DNA of 15,000 nt from Theodoxus fluviatilis (taxonomy: Eukaryota; Mollusca; Gastropoda; Cycloneritida; Neritidae): contig JAWQFJ010000498.1 of assembly GCA_034096865.1 (NCBI GenBank), positions 234,057-249,056 of the forward strand, given 5' to 3'. Of this stretch, positions 1 through 8,638 are shown piece after piece (position 1 is the first letter of the stretch; every line of letters begins with the position of its first letter). Below the pieces are notes generated by a model, which saw only the letters and a program-made list of their open reading frames with translations, did not search any database and was not told the DNA's origin. The translations under genes were made by a program, and so were the position numbers.

Positions 1-160
1 GAAACAAGGCCATGGGGCAAGATTGACAGCTACTGCATATGGGAATGGTAGCAAGTGTCGGAGAAAGGTAGTATGGGACACTATACATTCAAGTTCTTGA
101 TGCGACCACACCAGGGGTGCATTCTCCAGAGGAAAGCAATTCATATCAATAAGTGTCAAA
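1..160. other. unassigned sequence left of the minisatellite
   Basis: No open frame, splice site or RNA fold stands out. It may be intergenic or the end of a transcript that starts outside the window. Confidence 0.4.
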
Positions 161-452
161 AACATTCAGAGATGAACATTCACAATGAGCATTTGCAATG
201 AGCATTCGCAGTGAGCATTCGCAGTGAGCATTCGCAGTGAGCATTCGCAGTGAGCATTCGCAGTGAGCATTCGCAGTGTGCATTCAGTGAGCATTCACAG
301 TGAGCATTCACAGTGAGCATTCACAGTGAGCATTCACAGTGAGCATTCACAGTGAGCATTCACAGTGAGCATTCACAGTGAGCATTCACAGTGAGCATTC
401 ACAGTGAGCATTCACAGTGAGCATTCACAGAGAACATTCACAGAGAGCATTC
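161..452. repeat. 13-bp minisatellite with two variant blocks
   Basis: About 22 tandem copies of a 13-bp unit, gtgagcattcaca, diverge at both edges. The left block uses the variant with ..ttcgca and the right block the variant with ..ttcaca. The switch falls near 275-290 at a shortened, mutated unit (gtgtgcattca). Homogeneous blocks joined at one junction suggest two separate rounds of expansion. The period is not a multiple of three and the short open frames over the array look incidental. Confidence 0.93.
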
Positions 453-590
453 GTGTGGACAAGTTGAAGTATGAGATGAGCTTTGGACTTGGCAATGGGA
501 TTTTTCCTGATGGGTCTTTTGAGATGGTACAGTGTCTCTGTGTTGCAAGGCGTGTGCAAGTGCTTCATCACTATGTTCAATGGGAAGGGG

Positions 591-624
591 TTTGTTTGTT
601 TGTTTTTTCTTTCTTTCTTTCTTT
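591..624. repeat. (TTTG)n/(TTTC)n microsatellite
   Basis: A short compound tetranucleotide tract, three TTTG units passing into about four TTTC units. The open frames over it on both strands are low-complexity products of the repeat. Confidence 0.85.
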
Positions 625-1721
625 GTCTTGTTTGTATTGTGAGTATATGTAATGCTCATTATATGGAAAAGATCTCAGTTTTGCATCAACTAAATGAAGA
701 AGTATTGTTATTTTTTTCAGACAGCGAACATGTCTTGTTTTTGCTTTCTGAATTGTTAGTGTTTTAATTTTTGTTATGTGCAATATGCTGTCTATTTTAA
801 AGTGTTTCTTTTTTTAGACAATATGTATAAGCTTGGTAATATGCTGATGAATCCATGTACCCTCTGTTTTGAATTTCAAAATAAGTAGCTGTGCTTAAGC
901 TTAGTAAGTATGTCAAATTACCACCCCATGATGAAAATCACACAACTTTTTCACCTGGCAGACTAACACTCAAAAAGAGAATGGTTGAGATGTACTTGCC
1001 TTAGTCAACAAGCTGCATTATTGTGCATGCATTTATTTTGTGACTGTTGTCTTTTGAGACATACATCTCTTTACTTTTCTGTGCATTTTTTAATTTATCG
1101 ATGTTGATACAAACATGAATCTCTATGTTTTTACAATCCTATGATGCAGCCAGTGTCAAGTGCATTGTAGTTGTGTTGTGTAAAGTTGTGTTGTGTGGGA
1201 AAGTTGACCGTCCATGACGGATACTTTTACTTGCTTTTCCATTTCTCAATATGCATAATGGAATCCAAAAGTTGTCTGAAATTTTTGTGTTTGTTTTACT
1301 TGGTGACATATAAATATGATTTTTGTTTTGTTTCTGTCAATATTGCATTAAATCATCCCAATTTAAGATGATTTATTGTGGGAAAGGCATGAGAAAAAAA
1401 GAAGCTTATCATCACAGCATAAAATGCTGAAGATCATATGTATTGCTGATTTACGTTTTAGCGAGCCTTTATAAATCTGGAAAATGAATTTTCCTCACCA
1501 AATGATACAAAGCAAATTGAACTGCGATGGTGTGGAAGGAAACAGAAATTGTTGAAGCAGGAACCTTGTATTTTTTAACAAGTGTTAAAACAGACTATTT
1601 AGCAAGCTTTGACTTTGCTGCTGTGCATCTTTCTGAATCAGAAATCATAGATGATCTCCATGTTGGCATTGTGATTGGTAAATGGACATTAACATATAAA
1701 TCCAAAGAATGTATTCTCATA

Positions 1722-1727
1722 AATAAA
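1722..1727 (+). promoter_or_regulatory. possible poly(A) signal, plus strand
   Basis: AATAAA is followed about 20 bases later by a GT/T-rich run (gtgttttgtc), the normal order of a polyadenylation signal and its downstream element. In AT-rich DNA the hexamer alone is common, and no gene is visible upstream. Confidence 0.3.
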
Positions 1728-2232
1728 GGTTTTTCCTGAAAAAGTGTTTTGTCTATTTATTTTACTCTCAATTTGATTTACTTTCACAGCTGACATACAT
1801 GTACATGCATACAGCCCCTTTTATATGCTCTCTTTAAAAAGTCAGTTACTGTTGAGTGAAAGGCAGACTATTTTTAATGATGATGTAAAGTGGAATGCTG
1901 TCTGGAACCAAAACCATCTTCAATCCCTGGGGAGTATTTAAACCTGATGCAGGGTCAAGGCTGTGTCAACAGTGTGTGATCACTGCTTTCACAGTGGTCA
2001 GTTTTACTTCTGGGATGACAATTGGACTGGCAAAGACTGTACCCTACCCCTAGACACTCATCTCCCTGTCAACCACAAAATCAATACTGAGCCTTCACAA
2101 ACCATTGATTTTTAACAAGATAAGACTGGATAAAGTGGGAGTTCAATGAAGGAGTGGTTGAAGTGGTTACTGGAAGTGCTAGTGACAAATTGCCTTCCAC
2201 ACAGTGGCTCTAAAGTTTCCCTCTGTGGCCTG

Positions 2233-2319
2233 TTCCCCCACTCTCCACTCCCATCCCCACCCCTCACTACATCCCCCCACTCCCACCCACCCCCACCCCC
2301 CTCTCACCCACCCCACAGT
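2233..2319. repeat. C-rich low-complexity tract
   Basis: A strongly strand-biased run of CCCCA/CCCTC-like units with several C-runs of four to six. The complementary strand has enough G-runs to form a G-quadruplex. It ends in ccccacag, which resembles a splice acceptor, but no convincing exon follows. Confidence 0.75.
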
Positions 2320-3000
2320 GCAGATGAGGATGAAAGAAGTTTGTTTTAAATACTTTCATGACAAAACTGCATGTAATATTCCATGTGAAAGGGTGCTGTG
2401 AGAGAATGTTGTATGGTGTCTTCAAGTCCTCTATGAGCAAGACATCCTGAACAGTTTCACTCCCATCGGTGCCAACTGAGCACCATACAGGAGTTGGTGG
2501 GATTTTTCCCTTTTTCCCCCCATTTTGGAGTCTCTTGTATTACAAAGATAAATAAAGTGATTTAAGTAAGATTTTTTAAAAAGAAAAGAGGAAAAAGTAT
2601 TTGTCAGGTGCAACACATATAGTTGGATGGATGAGAAATGAGTGTGGTAGGCTGGAGAGAGGCACAAGTGTAGTGGGTAAAACCCAGTTGTGAGCATGCT
2701 TTGTAAATTCTGTATGCTATGCACCTGAAGGCTTCTTCCTAATTGAAAAATTAGCAATTTTATCAATTCCATTTAACCCTTGTCTTTGTATTACAAGTGA
2801 CAATAAAACAACACAACACAACAGAAATGTTCCTGTGTGCTGTTGTTAACTGGCCAAGGTTGCAGGCAAACAGACAAATTAGAATCCCAGTAAAGATGTA
2901 AATTAAAAATTAAAAAGCAAAACCTCTCTAAATAAACCACTGATTACCTGATAGATTTGGAACTAGCAGATCAAGACAAGAACAAAACATTAATTGTTTC
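2320..3000. other. non-coding AT-rich stretch
   Basis: No supported gene. A minus-strand open frame of about 113 codons (2431-2772) has no recognised motif and low-complexity composition. AATAAA occurs near 2549 and 2802. Confidence 0.4.
2802..2807 (+). promoter_or_regulatory. possible poly(A) signal, plus strand
   Basis: AATAAA followed by an A/C-rich spacer and a GT-rich element (tgtgtgctgttgtt) about 30 bases downstream. As for 1722, no upstream coding exon is visible in the window. Confidence 0.3.
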
Positions 3001-3169
3001 CTAACCTAAATCCCCCTGTGGGTTGGAGGTTAAAGGAATAGACCCACCGTGTCTCCCTACACGATTTGTAAGAGGGACAATGTGACTTGCATTACGCTTA
3101 TTTGGAACTACTCTAGTGATTTTTGTGCTTAATGGCCTTACATAGCCTACAAAGGCTGATAGGCCATCT
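3001..3169. repeat. probable interspersed repeat abutting (CCAT)n
   Basis: About 170 bp of more balanced composition than its left flank runs straight into the tetranucleotide array. A unique block ending in a simple-repeat tail is typical of SINE or LINE 3' ends. I could not find convincing tRNA A/B boxes or a target duplication, so class and strand are open. Confidence 0.35.
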
Positions 3170-3283
3170 ATCCATCCATCCATCCATCCATCCATCCATC
3201 CATCCATCCATCCATCCATCCATCCATCCATCCATCCATCCATCCATCCATCCATCCATCCATCCATCCATCCATCCATCCAT
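3168..3283. repeat. (CCAT)n tetranucleotide microsatellite
   Basis: About 28 nearly perfect CCAT units. The long IHPS and MDGW repeat peptides on either strand are translations of this array and not genes. Confidence 0.98.
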
Positions 3284-3630
3284 ACCAAAAAGATCTGTTC
3301 CAGCCTGTGGATGCCAGGGGAATCACATCAGCATGCACATCAAATAAACTCCTGCTCACAAATCAACGTCCTCCCAATAATACAAGCACCGCCCATGTGC
3401 TTTCAGGTTTGGGTTCACTTGCCAACATGCATTCTAATTTCTATCATCATACGATGCACAAAAGCTGACATAATCCAACCCAATGGCATGTACACACATA
3501 CACACACTCAAACACACGCGCTTGTGAGCATGCAAACATTTTCAATAATGATGGATAAAATTCGTAGTCGCCTGTGTTTTGACAGAAAACTAAGAGTAAG
3601 GACGCGAAAGAAAAGCAAGAAAAACAAAGC
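3284..3630. other. unassigned flank with short CA-rich tract
   Basis: Between the CCAT array and the 7SL gene. It contains an imperfect (CA)n stretch near 3490-3520 and an A-rich stretch (3605-3635) that is T-rich on the minus strand just past the 7SL terminator. No coding signal. Confidence 0.4.
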
Positions 3631-3634
3631 AAAA
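3631..3634 (-). terminator. RNA polymerase III T-run terminator of 7SL
   Basis: Four consecutive T residues on the minus strand directly after the AAUCUC that closes the 7SL 3' strand. A further T-run lies about ten bases downstream as a possible backup. Confidence 0.8.
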
Positions 3635-3929
3635 GAGATTGGTCCAATTGTGTTGGACGGGCTAACTGCCGCCGCCTACTCACAGGCGCGAACCCACTAC
3701 TGCGCGACATGGGGACTTTTGCCTGCTGTGTCACCACCCTGGGCCGATACGTCCCTCCTTAGTCAACCTGGCGACGCCGGGCTCCCCCAGCGTCCCCATA
3801 TTGATGCCGGGCTTAGCGCGGACGCCCGATCGACGTAGCACGGCGACAGTCAGGGATCCCGCCCTCAAACCATTCCGAACCTCAAGCCTCCGAGTAGCTG
3901 GATTACAGGGGCACGCCACAACCCCCGGC
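3631..3929 (-). ncRNA. 7SL (signal recognition particle) RNA
   Basis: This is the RNA scaffold of the signal recognition particle, which pauses translation of secretory proteins and targets them to the ER. On the minus strand the 299-nt span, close to the known length of animal 7SL, shows the landmarks in order. The Alu domain has UGUAAUC (3901-3907) then AGCUACUCGGAGGCU. Next come UCGAUCGGGCGUCCGCG and GGCAUCAAUAUGG (3796-3808). Helix 6 is a 9-bp stem with a GGAG tetraloop (3773-3794). CCAGGUUGACUAAGGAGG and CGGCCCAGG follow. The helix 8 internal loop strands are AGCAGGC (3721-3727) and CAGUAGUGGG (3693-3702), then CGCGCCUGUGAGUAG. A T-run (3631-3634) gives a pol III stop. Key loops are intact, so it is likely functional. 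I saw no convincing upstream TATA or PSE. Confidence 0.96.
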
Positions 3930-4627
3930 GGTATACGAGAAGATAGAACTAAAGTAGTATCACAATAAAGAAAGTGATCGGGGCAAAACTGACTTAGAGA
4001 ATATCAACTGTATTTGTTCTTATACCATCGATAGAATTACAAAATCGTGGGAGGACTGTGCGGATATCGTGAATTAAAATGATCAAACTCACGAAAAATT
4101 TGAGAAAGAACGGAAGTTTAGCCTCGTTTTGGAGTTCATGTAGAAACGGTGATTCTTATAAGAATATACCTCAAAGAATCTGTACAAGCAATAAGTATAA
4201 GCATCCATCTCGTAGAAAAGTACACTTCTATTCATTTCCAGGAATCAAAATGAAATTAACAAATAGTTAGTTTCTCTTAATAGTTGTATTGAGTTATTTT
4301 TAGCTAGTCAACACAGGCATTAGTGGCTGACAATTCCTATGTGACCATAGTGTGATTAAACACCGAAAAGAGCCCGGATAGGGATAAATGCGGTAACACT
4401 CTCCATGCAGACTCCACGACACAAAGCCTTACTAGCATAATGCGCAAGGTACCATGAGCAGTAGTTCATTCATCGCGTGAAATAGACCCAATCTACGCGA
4501 TGGTTTTAATTCAACTCTACAACGCAGTTGTTTGAACGACGTTAGTAGACATTGGAACTATAGACATTAGTCTGATTCAGCAGCAGTTGTTGTATTGAAA
4601 GATTCATCGCGAGAACTGCAAGTCAAT
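3930..4627. other. unassigned, CpG-richer flank upstream of 7SL
   Basis: The first 100-150 bp should contain upstream promoter elements of the minus-strand 7SL gene, but no box stands out. A 63-codon open frame at 4079-4270 has no recognised motif. CpG is more frequent here than left of 3600. Confidence 0.35.
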
Positions 4628-4720
4628 GAGCGTGTTTGTTAGGCATAGAATCTCGAAGGCTAGGCATTGCCTACGTTTCTCGCTCATAAGCTATAAGATA
4701 TGCTCATAAGCTATGAAGAT
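4628..4720 (+). pseudogene. degenerate copy of the tgtttgttaggc-leader family
   Basis: tgtttgttaggc (4633-4644) is followed by gaatctcga, matching the leader of the copy at 14422-14445. After a divergent stretch, cgctcataagctataag resembles the start of that copy's coding region (cgctcctacagctataaa). No ATG or open frame survives, and gctcataagctat is locally duplicated. I read it as a decayed relative of the family at 6245-6375 and 14422-14700. Confidence 0.4.
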
Positions 4721-5127
4721 AGATGCGCCTTAACTGACTGCATCCCCCACTACCCCTCTTTCGATTGAGCCTGATGCGTGTTATCCCGGTAATTTATCGC
4801 CTTCTCTTGTTTGATTGTATTGTCATTTATATTTCGTGCTTTGCGTAGGTTTGATATGGTGTGTTAGCTATTATCAGCGCAACGTTAGGTTTTGTGTTAC
4901 TTTATTTCTAAGTGCAATTTGTGTGTATCTGTTAATCCTTATACTGTTATAGGCTAGACTTAAGTTTTACGCTTCTATTTAGTTACTTTGTGATACAGGT
5001 AGATTTCGTTGCTAGGCATCGGACGTTACGTCATCAGTGGTGCGACGTCAGATTTGGACGGGGAAAAGAAAGGTATGTACGGATACTAGGGCACATTCTA
5101 GTAAACTAGAGATTTCGCCTACAATAC
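4721..5127. other. unassigned stretch left of the hAT-like element
   Basis: T-rich sequence without a supported gene. Near 5026-5050 it has a TTACGTCA site (CRE/ATF-like) and a nearby GACGTCA, and a donor-like AAAGGTATGT near 5070. These could mark a promoter or exon edge, but nothing ties them together. Confidence 0.3.
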
Positions 5128-5536
5128 TACTGCAGGGGCGGATCTGGGTTTTGAAAGGGGGGGGGTGCAAAGTTTTTTTTTTGTATCTTATCAGCGAAGG
5201 CGCGAAGCGCCGAACCGACGACGCGAAGCGCCGAGCATGCTAGGGGGGTCCGGGGGCATGCCCTCCCGGAATTTTTTTATATAAAAAGGAAGCAAAATGG
5301 TGCAATCTGGTGCAATCTGAGCGTGTAAAGTGCTATTTTCAGGCGATACATTTTGCCACTGATGTGGTGGGGGGTGGAGATAGGACCAACTGTCTCTCTC
5401 TTGGGAAGCACATGCTCGAAAATGTACAGTGCTAAATAAGTTCGATGTTAATAATAAAGAATCACAATTCACAAAAACAACATGAGGAAAAAGTCTTTGC
5501 AACAAGATCATACCTCGAATTTAATAATCTTTATAT

Positions 5537-6089
5537 GGGGGGGTGCAATTACATTTAATTTTACTAGTGCATTCCTATATTTATCAGCATCTCTCTGTCT
5601 GCACCCACCCACCCCTTTTTATTTTGGCTGGGGGGGGGGGGGGGGGTGCAATTACATCACTATATTTATCAACATATTTCTCTTTCCATTTTTTTATTTA
5701 TGTATTATCATTGTTTATGTATTTTATTTCTTTAATTTATTTAGTTAGTTTTTTGGCTGGGGGTGGAATTACATTTACATTACTATATTTATCAGCTTCT
5801 CTCTTCTTTTTTTTAAGCCGAGGGAGGGGGGGGGGTGCAATTATATTTACATTCCAATATTTATCAACATCTCTTTCCCTGAGTCTCTCTCTCATTTTTT
5901 TTGTCTTTTTGCTTGGGGGGGGGGGGGGGGGGGTGCAATTACATTTACATTACTACATTATCAACGTATCTCTTTTTTTCTTCTTTTTTTCTTCTTTTTT
6001 TTCTTCTTTTTTTTTCTTTTTTTTTCTTCTTTTTTTCTTCTTTTTTTTTTTTTTTTTTTGTCCCGCGGGGGGGGGGTGCAATTGCACCC
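5537..6089. repeat. degenerate ~100-bp tandem repeats inside the hAT-like element
   Basis: Six units begin with a G-run and TG(C/G)AATT, at 5544, 5647, 5764, 5836, 5934 and 6077. Each of the first five continues with an ACATTTACATTACTATATTTATCA-like segment and a pyrimidine-rich tail. Spacing varies from 72 to 143 bp, mostly through the lengths of the G-run and C/T tract. G-runs reach 17 (5630-5646) and 19 (5915-5933). The last unit forms the 16-bp palindrome GGGTGCAATTGCACCC (6074-6089). Confidence 0.8.
5964..6060. repeat. polypyrimidine (T/C) tract
   Basis: Almost 100 bases are solely T and C (TTTTTTTCTTC units) on the plus strand, ending just before the terminal G-run. A homopurine/homopyrimidine tract of this length could adopt triplex DNA. 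It gives lysine/glutamate-rich or phenylalanine-rich shadow frames. Confidence 0.9.
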
Positions 6090-6149
6090 ATTGCACCCCC
6101 CCCAGATCCGCCCCTGTACTGACTCGGGTTTACAGAATGACTAGGGCAG

Positions 6150-6240
6150 ACACGTTCACATAGCCTTTCACTGACGAAGGAGCCTACTTGGCCCCGAAAG
6201 CTCTGGAATATATAAAAAAAATTGTAGTTGGACAAAGGTC
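6150..6240. repeat. possible end of a retroelement with CTGACGA...CGAAAGC motif
   Basis: actgacgaag, an arm-loop-arm (GGAGCC/GGCCCC with one mismatch), then cgaaagctc, followed by an A-run. Similar gacgaag...cgaaag strings recur in invertebrate repeats, and I associate them tentatively with Penelope-like elements. No reverse transcriptase is present. Confidence 0.3.
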
Positions 6241-6244
6241 TCCA

Positions 6245-6370
6245 TTACTTCTTTTCTACTCGCCTACGAGTCCACACCGGTGTGCCTCCTGTTTTCAAGC
6301 TATAACTATAAGTTCGTTTTGCTCGCTCTCGACTAGCCATCGAGGCGAGCCACTTGCCTAACAAACGCAC
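6245..6370 (-). pseudogene. truncated copy of the MASR-type repeated family
   Basis: On the minus strand the leader cgtttgttaggc (6356-6367) lies 15 nt before an ATG (6338-6340), which opens a 31-codon frame beginning MASRERAKRTYSY. The copy at 14458 begins MASRGRARRSYSY. Several nucleotide differences between them are synonymous (GCG/GCA, CGC/CGA, TAC/TAT, AGC/AGT) and the rest mostly conservative. After these 13 residues the frames are unrelated. Here the frame runs into the repeat-like sequence at 6150-6280 and stops at 6245, so I read a 5' fragment joined to another repeat. Function unknown. Confidence 0.4.
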
Positions 6371-7270
6371 TCCATTCCAGGGGAGGTAATTACTGCTTGC
6401 AGAGTTGTGCCTCCCCAGCAAGCTGTGTAGTAAACGAAGCAGGATGACAACGTCTCGCTTGATAATTGGTAAAATTATGCTCACAAATCGCGTCACCTGC
6501 ACTGACTTTGGAAAAGTACTCATGTGAGACATAAGATACCTTTCAGTGTCCCCATCCTTTACTCTTGTTTGCGGCGACCTGGCACATTTGCACGCATGTG
6601 CCCAAGACATTATTACCAAAGATCCTATCATCCCTATGAATGATATTACCGTGATTACGGTCACAGGTGAGTGTCAAACACTATCATATATTCATACTAT
6701 AAACTTGTACGTGTCATAGTGTTCATTTACCAGAAATTGCGTTCTATACACGCACATTTTTTAACTCCACGCAATAGAAGTGGTTATGTTGGTTCTTTCT
6801 GGTGCTCTGCATAACTCGCTTCCTTTGCAGCTTTGCTTAGCTATAAATTAGCGATCGGAGAACAGTCTGTTTTACGAACTTTGCAATGTTAACCGAACAC
6901 TGCTGGTGTTTGTGGTGGTGCGAGCCAGAGTGGAGTGAGACTGGTTTCCCTCCTAAATGTTCGTCGCAGTTCATCAATAGAGTATAGCAGTGCCAGTTTG
7001 TCTGCTGGATGAAACGTAAAAGTATCTGCAAATTTTGTGACTTTGTGACACGTCACAGGCGACGAAAGCTTGAAAGAACGCCGTCCAAGTTACACTCGTG
7101 ATGGTTTGTCGCGTTCCACTAGATCCTACATCGTGAGCATTATGGACGACTGACTTCGCCTGTACCTGACCTAATGATGGCGAATCCTGTAATCGCTTCA
7201 CTCTAACGACAACGTTGAACAGTGAGGCAGGCAGGATGAAGTGCGTCGGTCAGATGCTACCAAGATTTCA
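6371..7270. other. CpG-richer stretch with weak exon-like signals
   Basis: No secure gene. A plus-strand candidate exon at 6547-6666 is listed separately. A 31-codon frame at 7009-7104 begins MKRKSICKFCDF and is basic. The longer minus-strand frames (6245-6664, 6974-7201) look like shadows. From about 7270 the sequence turns AT-rich. Confidence 0.3.
6547..6666 (+). CDS. candidate internal exon, unknown product
   Basis: A 120-nt block is bounded by an acceptor-like ctttcag (ending 6546) and a strong donor, CACAG|GTGAGT (6662-6672). One frame is open throughout and reads VSPSFTLVCGDLAHLHACAQ at its start, ending in ITVITVT. The composition looks protein-like. No family is recognised and no partner exon is visible, so chance is quite possible at this length. 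Confidence 0.22.
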
Positions 7271-8186
7271 TGCAGACCCGAAGTGCGTTAATTGTAGCAA
7301 CACATGATTATGGGAAGTATTTTTTTCCTGAAATGATGTGACATTATTTTGGTTTTGGAATGAACCAATAAGTGAATAACTGTGATAACTTTATAATTTT
7401 ATGGGGACTCTTGTACTCTAGTACTGTCTTGGAATGAATGCGAAGTGGCGGTAAATGAAAAGGAGAACCAGTGTGAAATACTGGTTGAGCAGCATATTCG
7501 ACTCAAATCCAGCTATAGTCATTAATAGCACATTAACTTGATTTATTCTGTCATTAAATCAAATGATCCATGAAGACTACATTTGAGATGAAGTTCGAAC
7601 CTTGATAAATCATTTTCAATACATGTAAATAGTAAAAGGCTGCTGAATGAGTAAGAAAAAAAAATCCACACCATTCACAAATGAAATCAAAAGTTTACAA
7701 AGCGTTTTGTTCCCATATCTTATGATATATAATCAAATGCATAGATTTGAGTATATAAGCAAATAATATTAATGCGTTTTCTTATAATTATATATTAAGC
7801 AGAAACAGTTTTATGCATCTTTTATGATAATTACTAAATTAGCAATATTTTGTGTTGATTTTGTGCATTTATTTCTCACATTCAAAATATTGATGAATGG
7901 ATCAGGTGGTGCTGTTAACTAGTAAAACATGTGTCATCACTGAGCTCGGACGGTATAAAATAAAATATTTCTCAGGAGCCACCAGTTCAATGTTTCGGAA
8001 GGGACTAATTTCCTGAGGTGCGGAGGCTTCCTGCCTGATAGTGATACTGATAGAGGTCAATTGTTGGCCTTGAACGTGTTGAAGCATGGACAACTTGCCC
8101 AAAAAGAAGAATCCACATGAAGTGAGGTAGTACCAACAGTGAAACTAAAAAGTGAAAATAGTTGGAGTTACTACGTGAGTGGATCT
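7271..8186. other. AT-rich non-coding stretch
   Basis: Over 900 bp with very low CpG and long A/T runs. I see no supported gene, RNA or repeat. The minus-strand frame at 7902-8102 has no recognised motif. Confidence 0.4.
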
Positions 8187-8420
8187 ATTTACTTGGCAAC
8201 CAGGTTGTTGATGCAGTGGGTTGGGCTTGTGATATGAATGCATGGTTGATCTGAATGATCTGACCATGTCCTGATGCCCTCTGGTAGCTTCCTAGGCTGA
8301 TTGGGGCTGCCCCTGGCTGAGCCAGGGGAGCAGGCCCCGAAAGCTCAGCAGCCTGGGTTTGCAGCCTGGGTATGCAGCTGATGGGGGAAGCATTGTGTGG
8401 TTCTGGTTGTATGTCACCTG
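8187..8420 (+). repeat. short copy A of a two-copy repeat (empty-site version)
   Basis: It matches copy B (10535-10643 plus 11502-12365) in order. Shared landmarks are accaggttgttg, ggttgggcttg, catggttg, tgtcctgatgccc, ctggtagc, cccctggctgagc, gagcagg, gaaag and cagctgatg. It has one 25-bp cccctggctgag unit where B has about 31, and it lacks the 858-bp AGGTCA-rich insertion. Strand is given relative to B. No tRNA-like boxes or coding potential were found; it may be a SINE-like element or a local duplication. Confidence 0.75.
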
Positions 8421-8555
8421 TGTATTTGCTGGTCTTTGCTTCTGCTACATGATTCTTGTATTTAAAAATTTGACGTTACTTTGTTTAAAAGGCTCTTCTC
8501 CATTTTGAACAACAGAACATTCATACTGCTATGCATTTCATCCTGATTGATTAAC

Positions 8556-8638
8556 CACACACACACACACACACTCACACACCACCACCACCACCACCAC
8601 CACCACCACCACCACCACCACCACCACCACCACCACCC
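8556..8638. repeat. (CA)n then (ACC)n compound microsatellite
   Basis: About nine CA units, a short tcacac break, then about 20 ACC units to 8638. The polyhistidine and polytryptophan frames here are translations of this repeat. Confidence 0.97.

Larger units (their letters stand above)
453..2232. other. AT-rich non-coding stretch, possible 3'UTR or intergenic
   Basis: About 1.8 kb of AT-rich sequence with no open frame longer than about 90 codons and no recognisable protein motif. Its texture (T-rich, many short stops, an AATAAA near 1722) would suit a long 3' untranslated region of a plus-strand gene whose coding part lies left of the window. It could equally be plain intergenic DNA. Confidence 0.35.
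5128..6121. mobile_element. non-autonomous hAT-like DNA transposon with 5-bp TSD
   Basis: The element runs 5133-6116 (984 bp). Its ends are perfect 16-bp inverted repeats, CAGGGGCGGATCTGGG, flanked by the direct repeat TACTG (5128-5132 and 6117-6121). The CAGGGG end resembles hAT superfamily termini. Classic hAT elements make 8-bp duplications, whereas 5 bp is what I recall for a subset of the group, so the superfamily is an inference. The left part has a GCGCGAAGCGCCGA motif twice (5198-5235) and a G-rich block near 5241-5270. The right part is an array of G-run plus TGCAATTACATTTA units. There is no transposase frame, so it depends on a partner elsewhere. The open frames inside are repeat shadows. 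Confidence 0.85.

Noticed and set aside
161..452. CRISPR-like array
   Set aside because: The units are directly contiguous without spacers and are only 13 bp long.
2431..2772. 113-codon minus-strand open frame
   Set aside because: No motif, AT-rich codon use like the surrounding non-coding DNA, and no splice or promoter context.
3311..3838. 175-codon plus-strand open frame
   Set aside because: Its second half is antisense to the 7SL RNA and its first half covers CA-rich sequence. No protein motif.
3840..3929. Strong similarity to primate Alu, suggesting human contamination
   Set aside because: Alu derives from 7SL, and here the full S domain with helices 6 and 8 is also present and diverged from human, so this is a native 7SL gene.
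4441..4455. tgcgcaagg string recalling U6 snRNA
   Set aside because: Only a short match. No U6 5' stem-loop, ACAGAG motif or terminator nearby.
5191..6235. Several open frames up to 206 codons
   Set aside because: They translate the transposon's G-runs, C/T tract and GCGCGAAGCGCC motifs and are glycine-, phenylalanine- or lysine-rich shadows.
7009..7104. 31-codon frame with CKFC and a later His, like a zinc-finger start
   Set aside because: Spacing fits no C2H2 or BED pattern well, and there is no splice or homology support.
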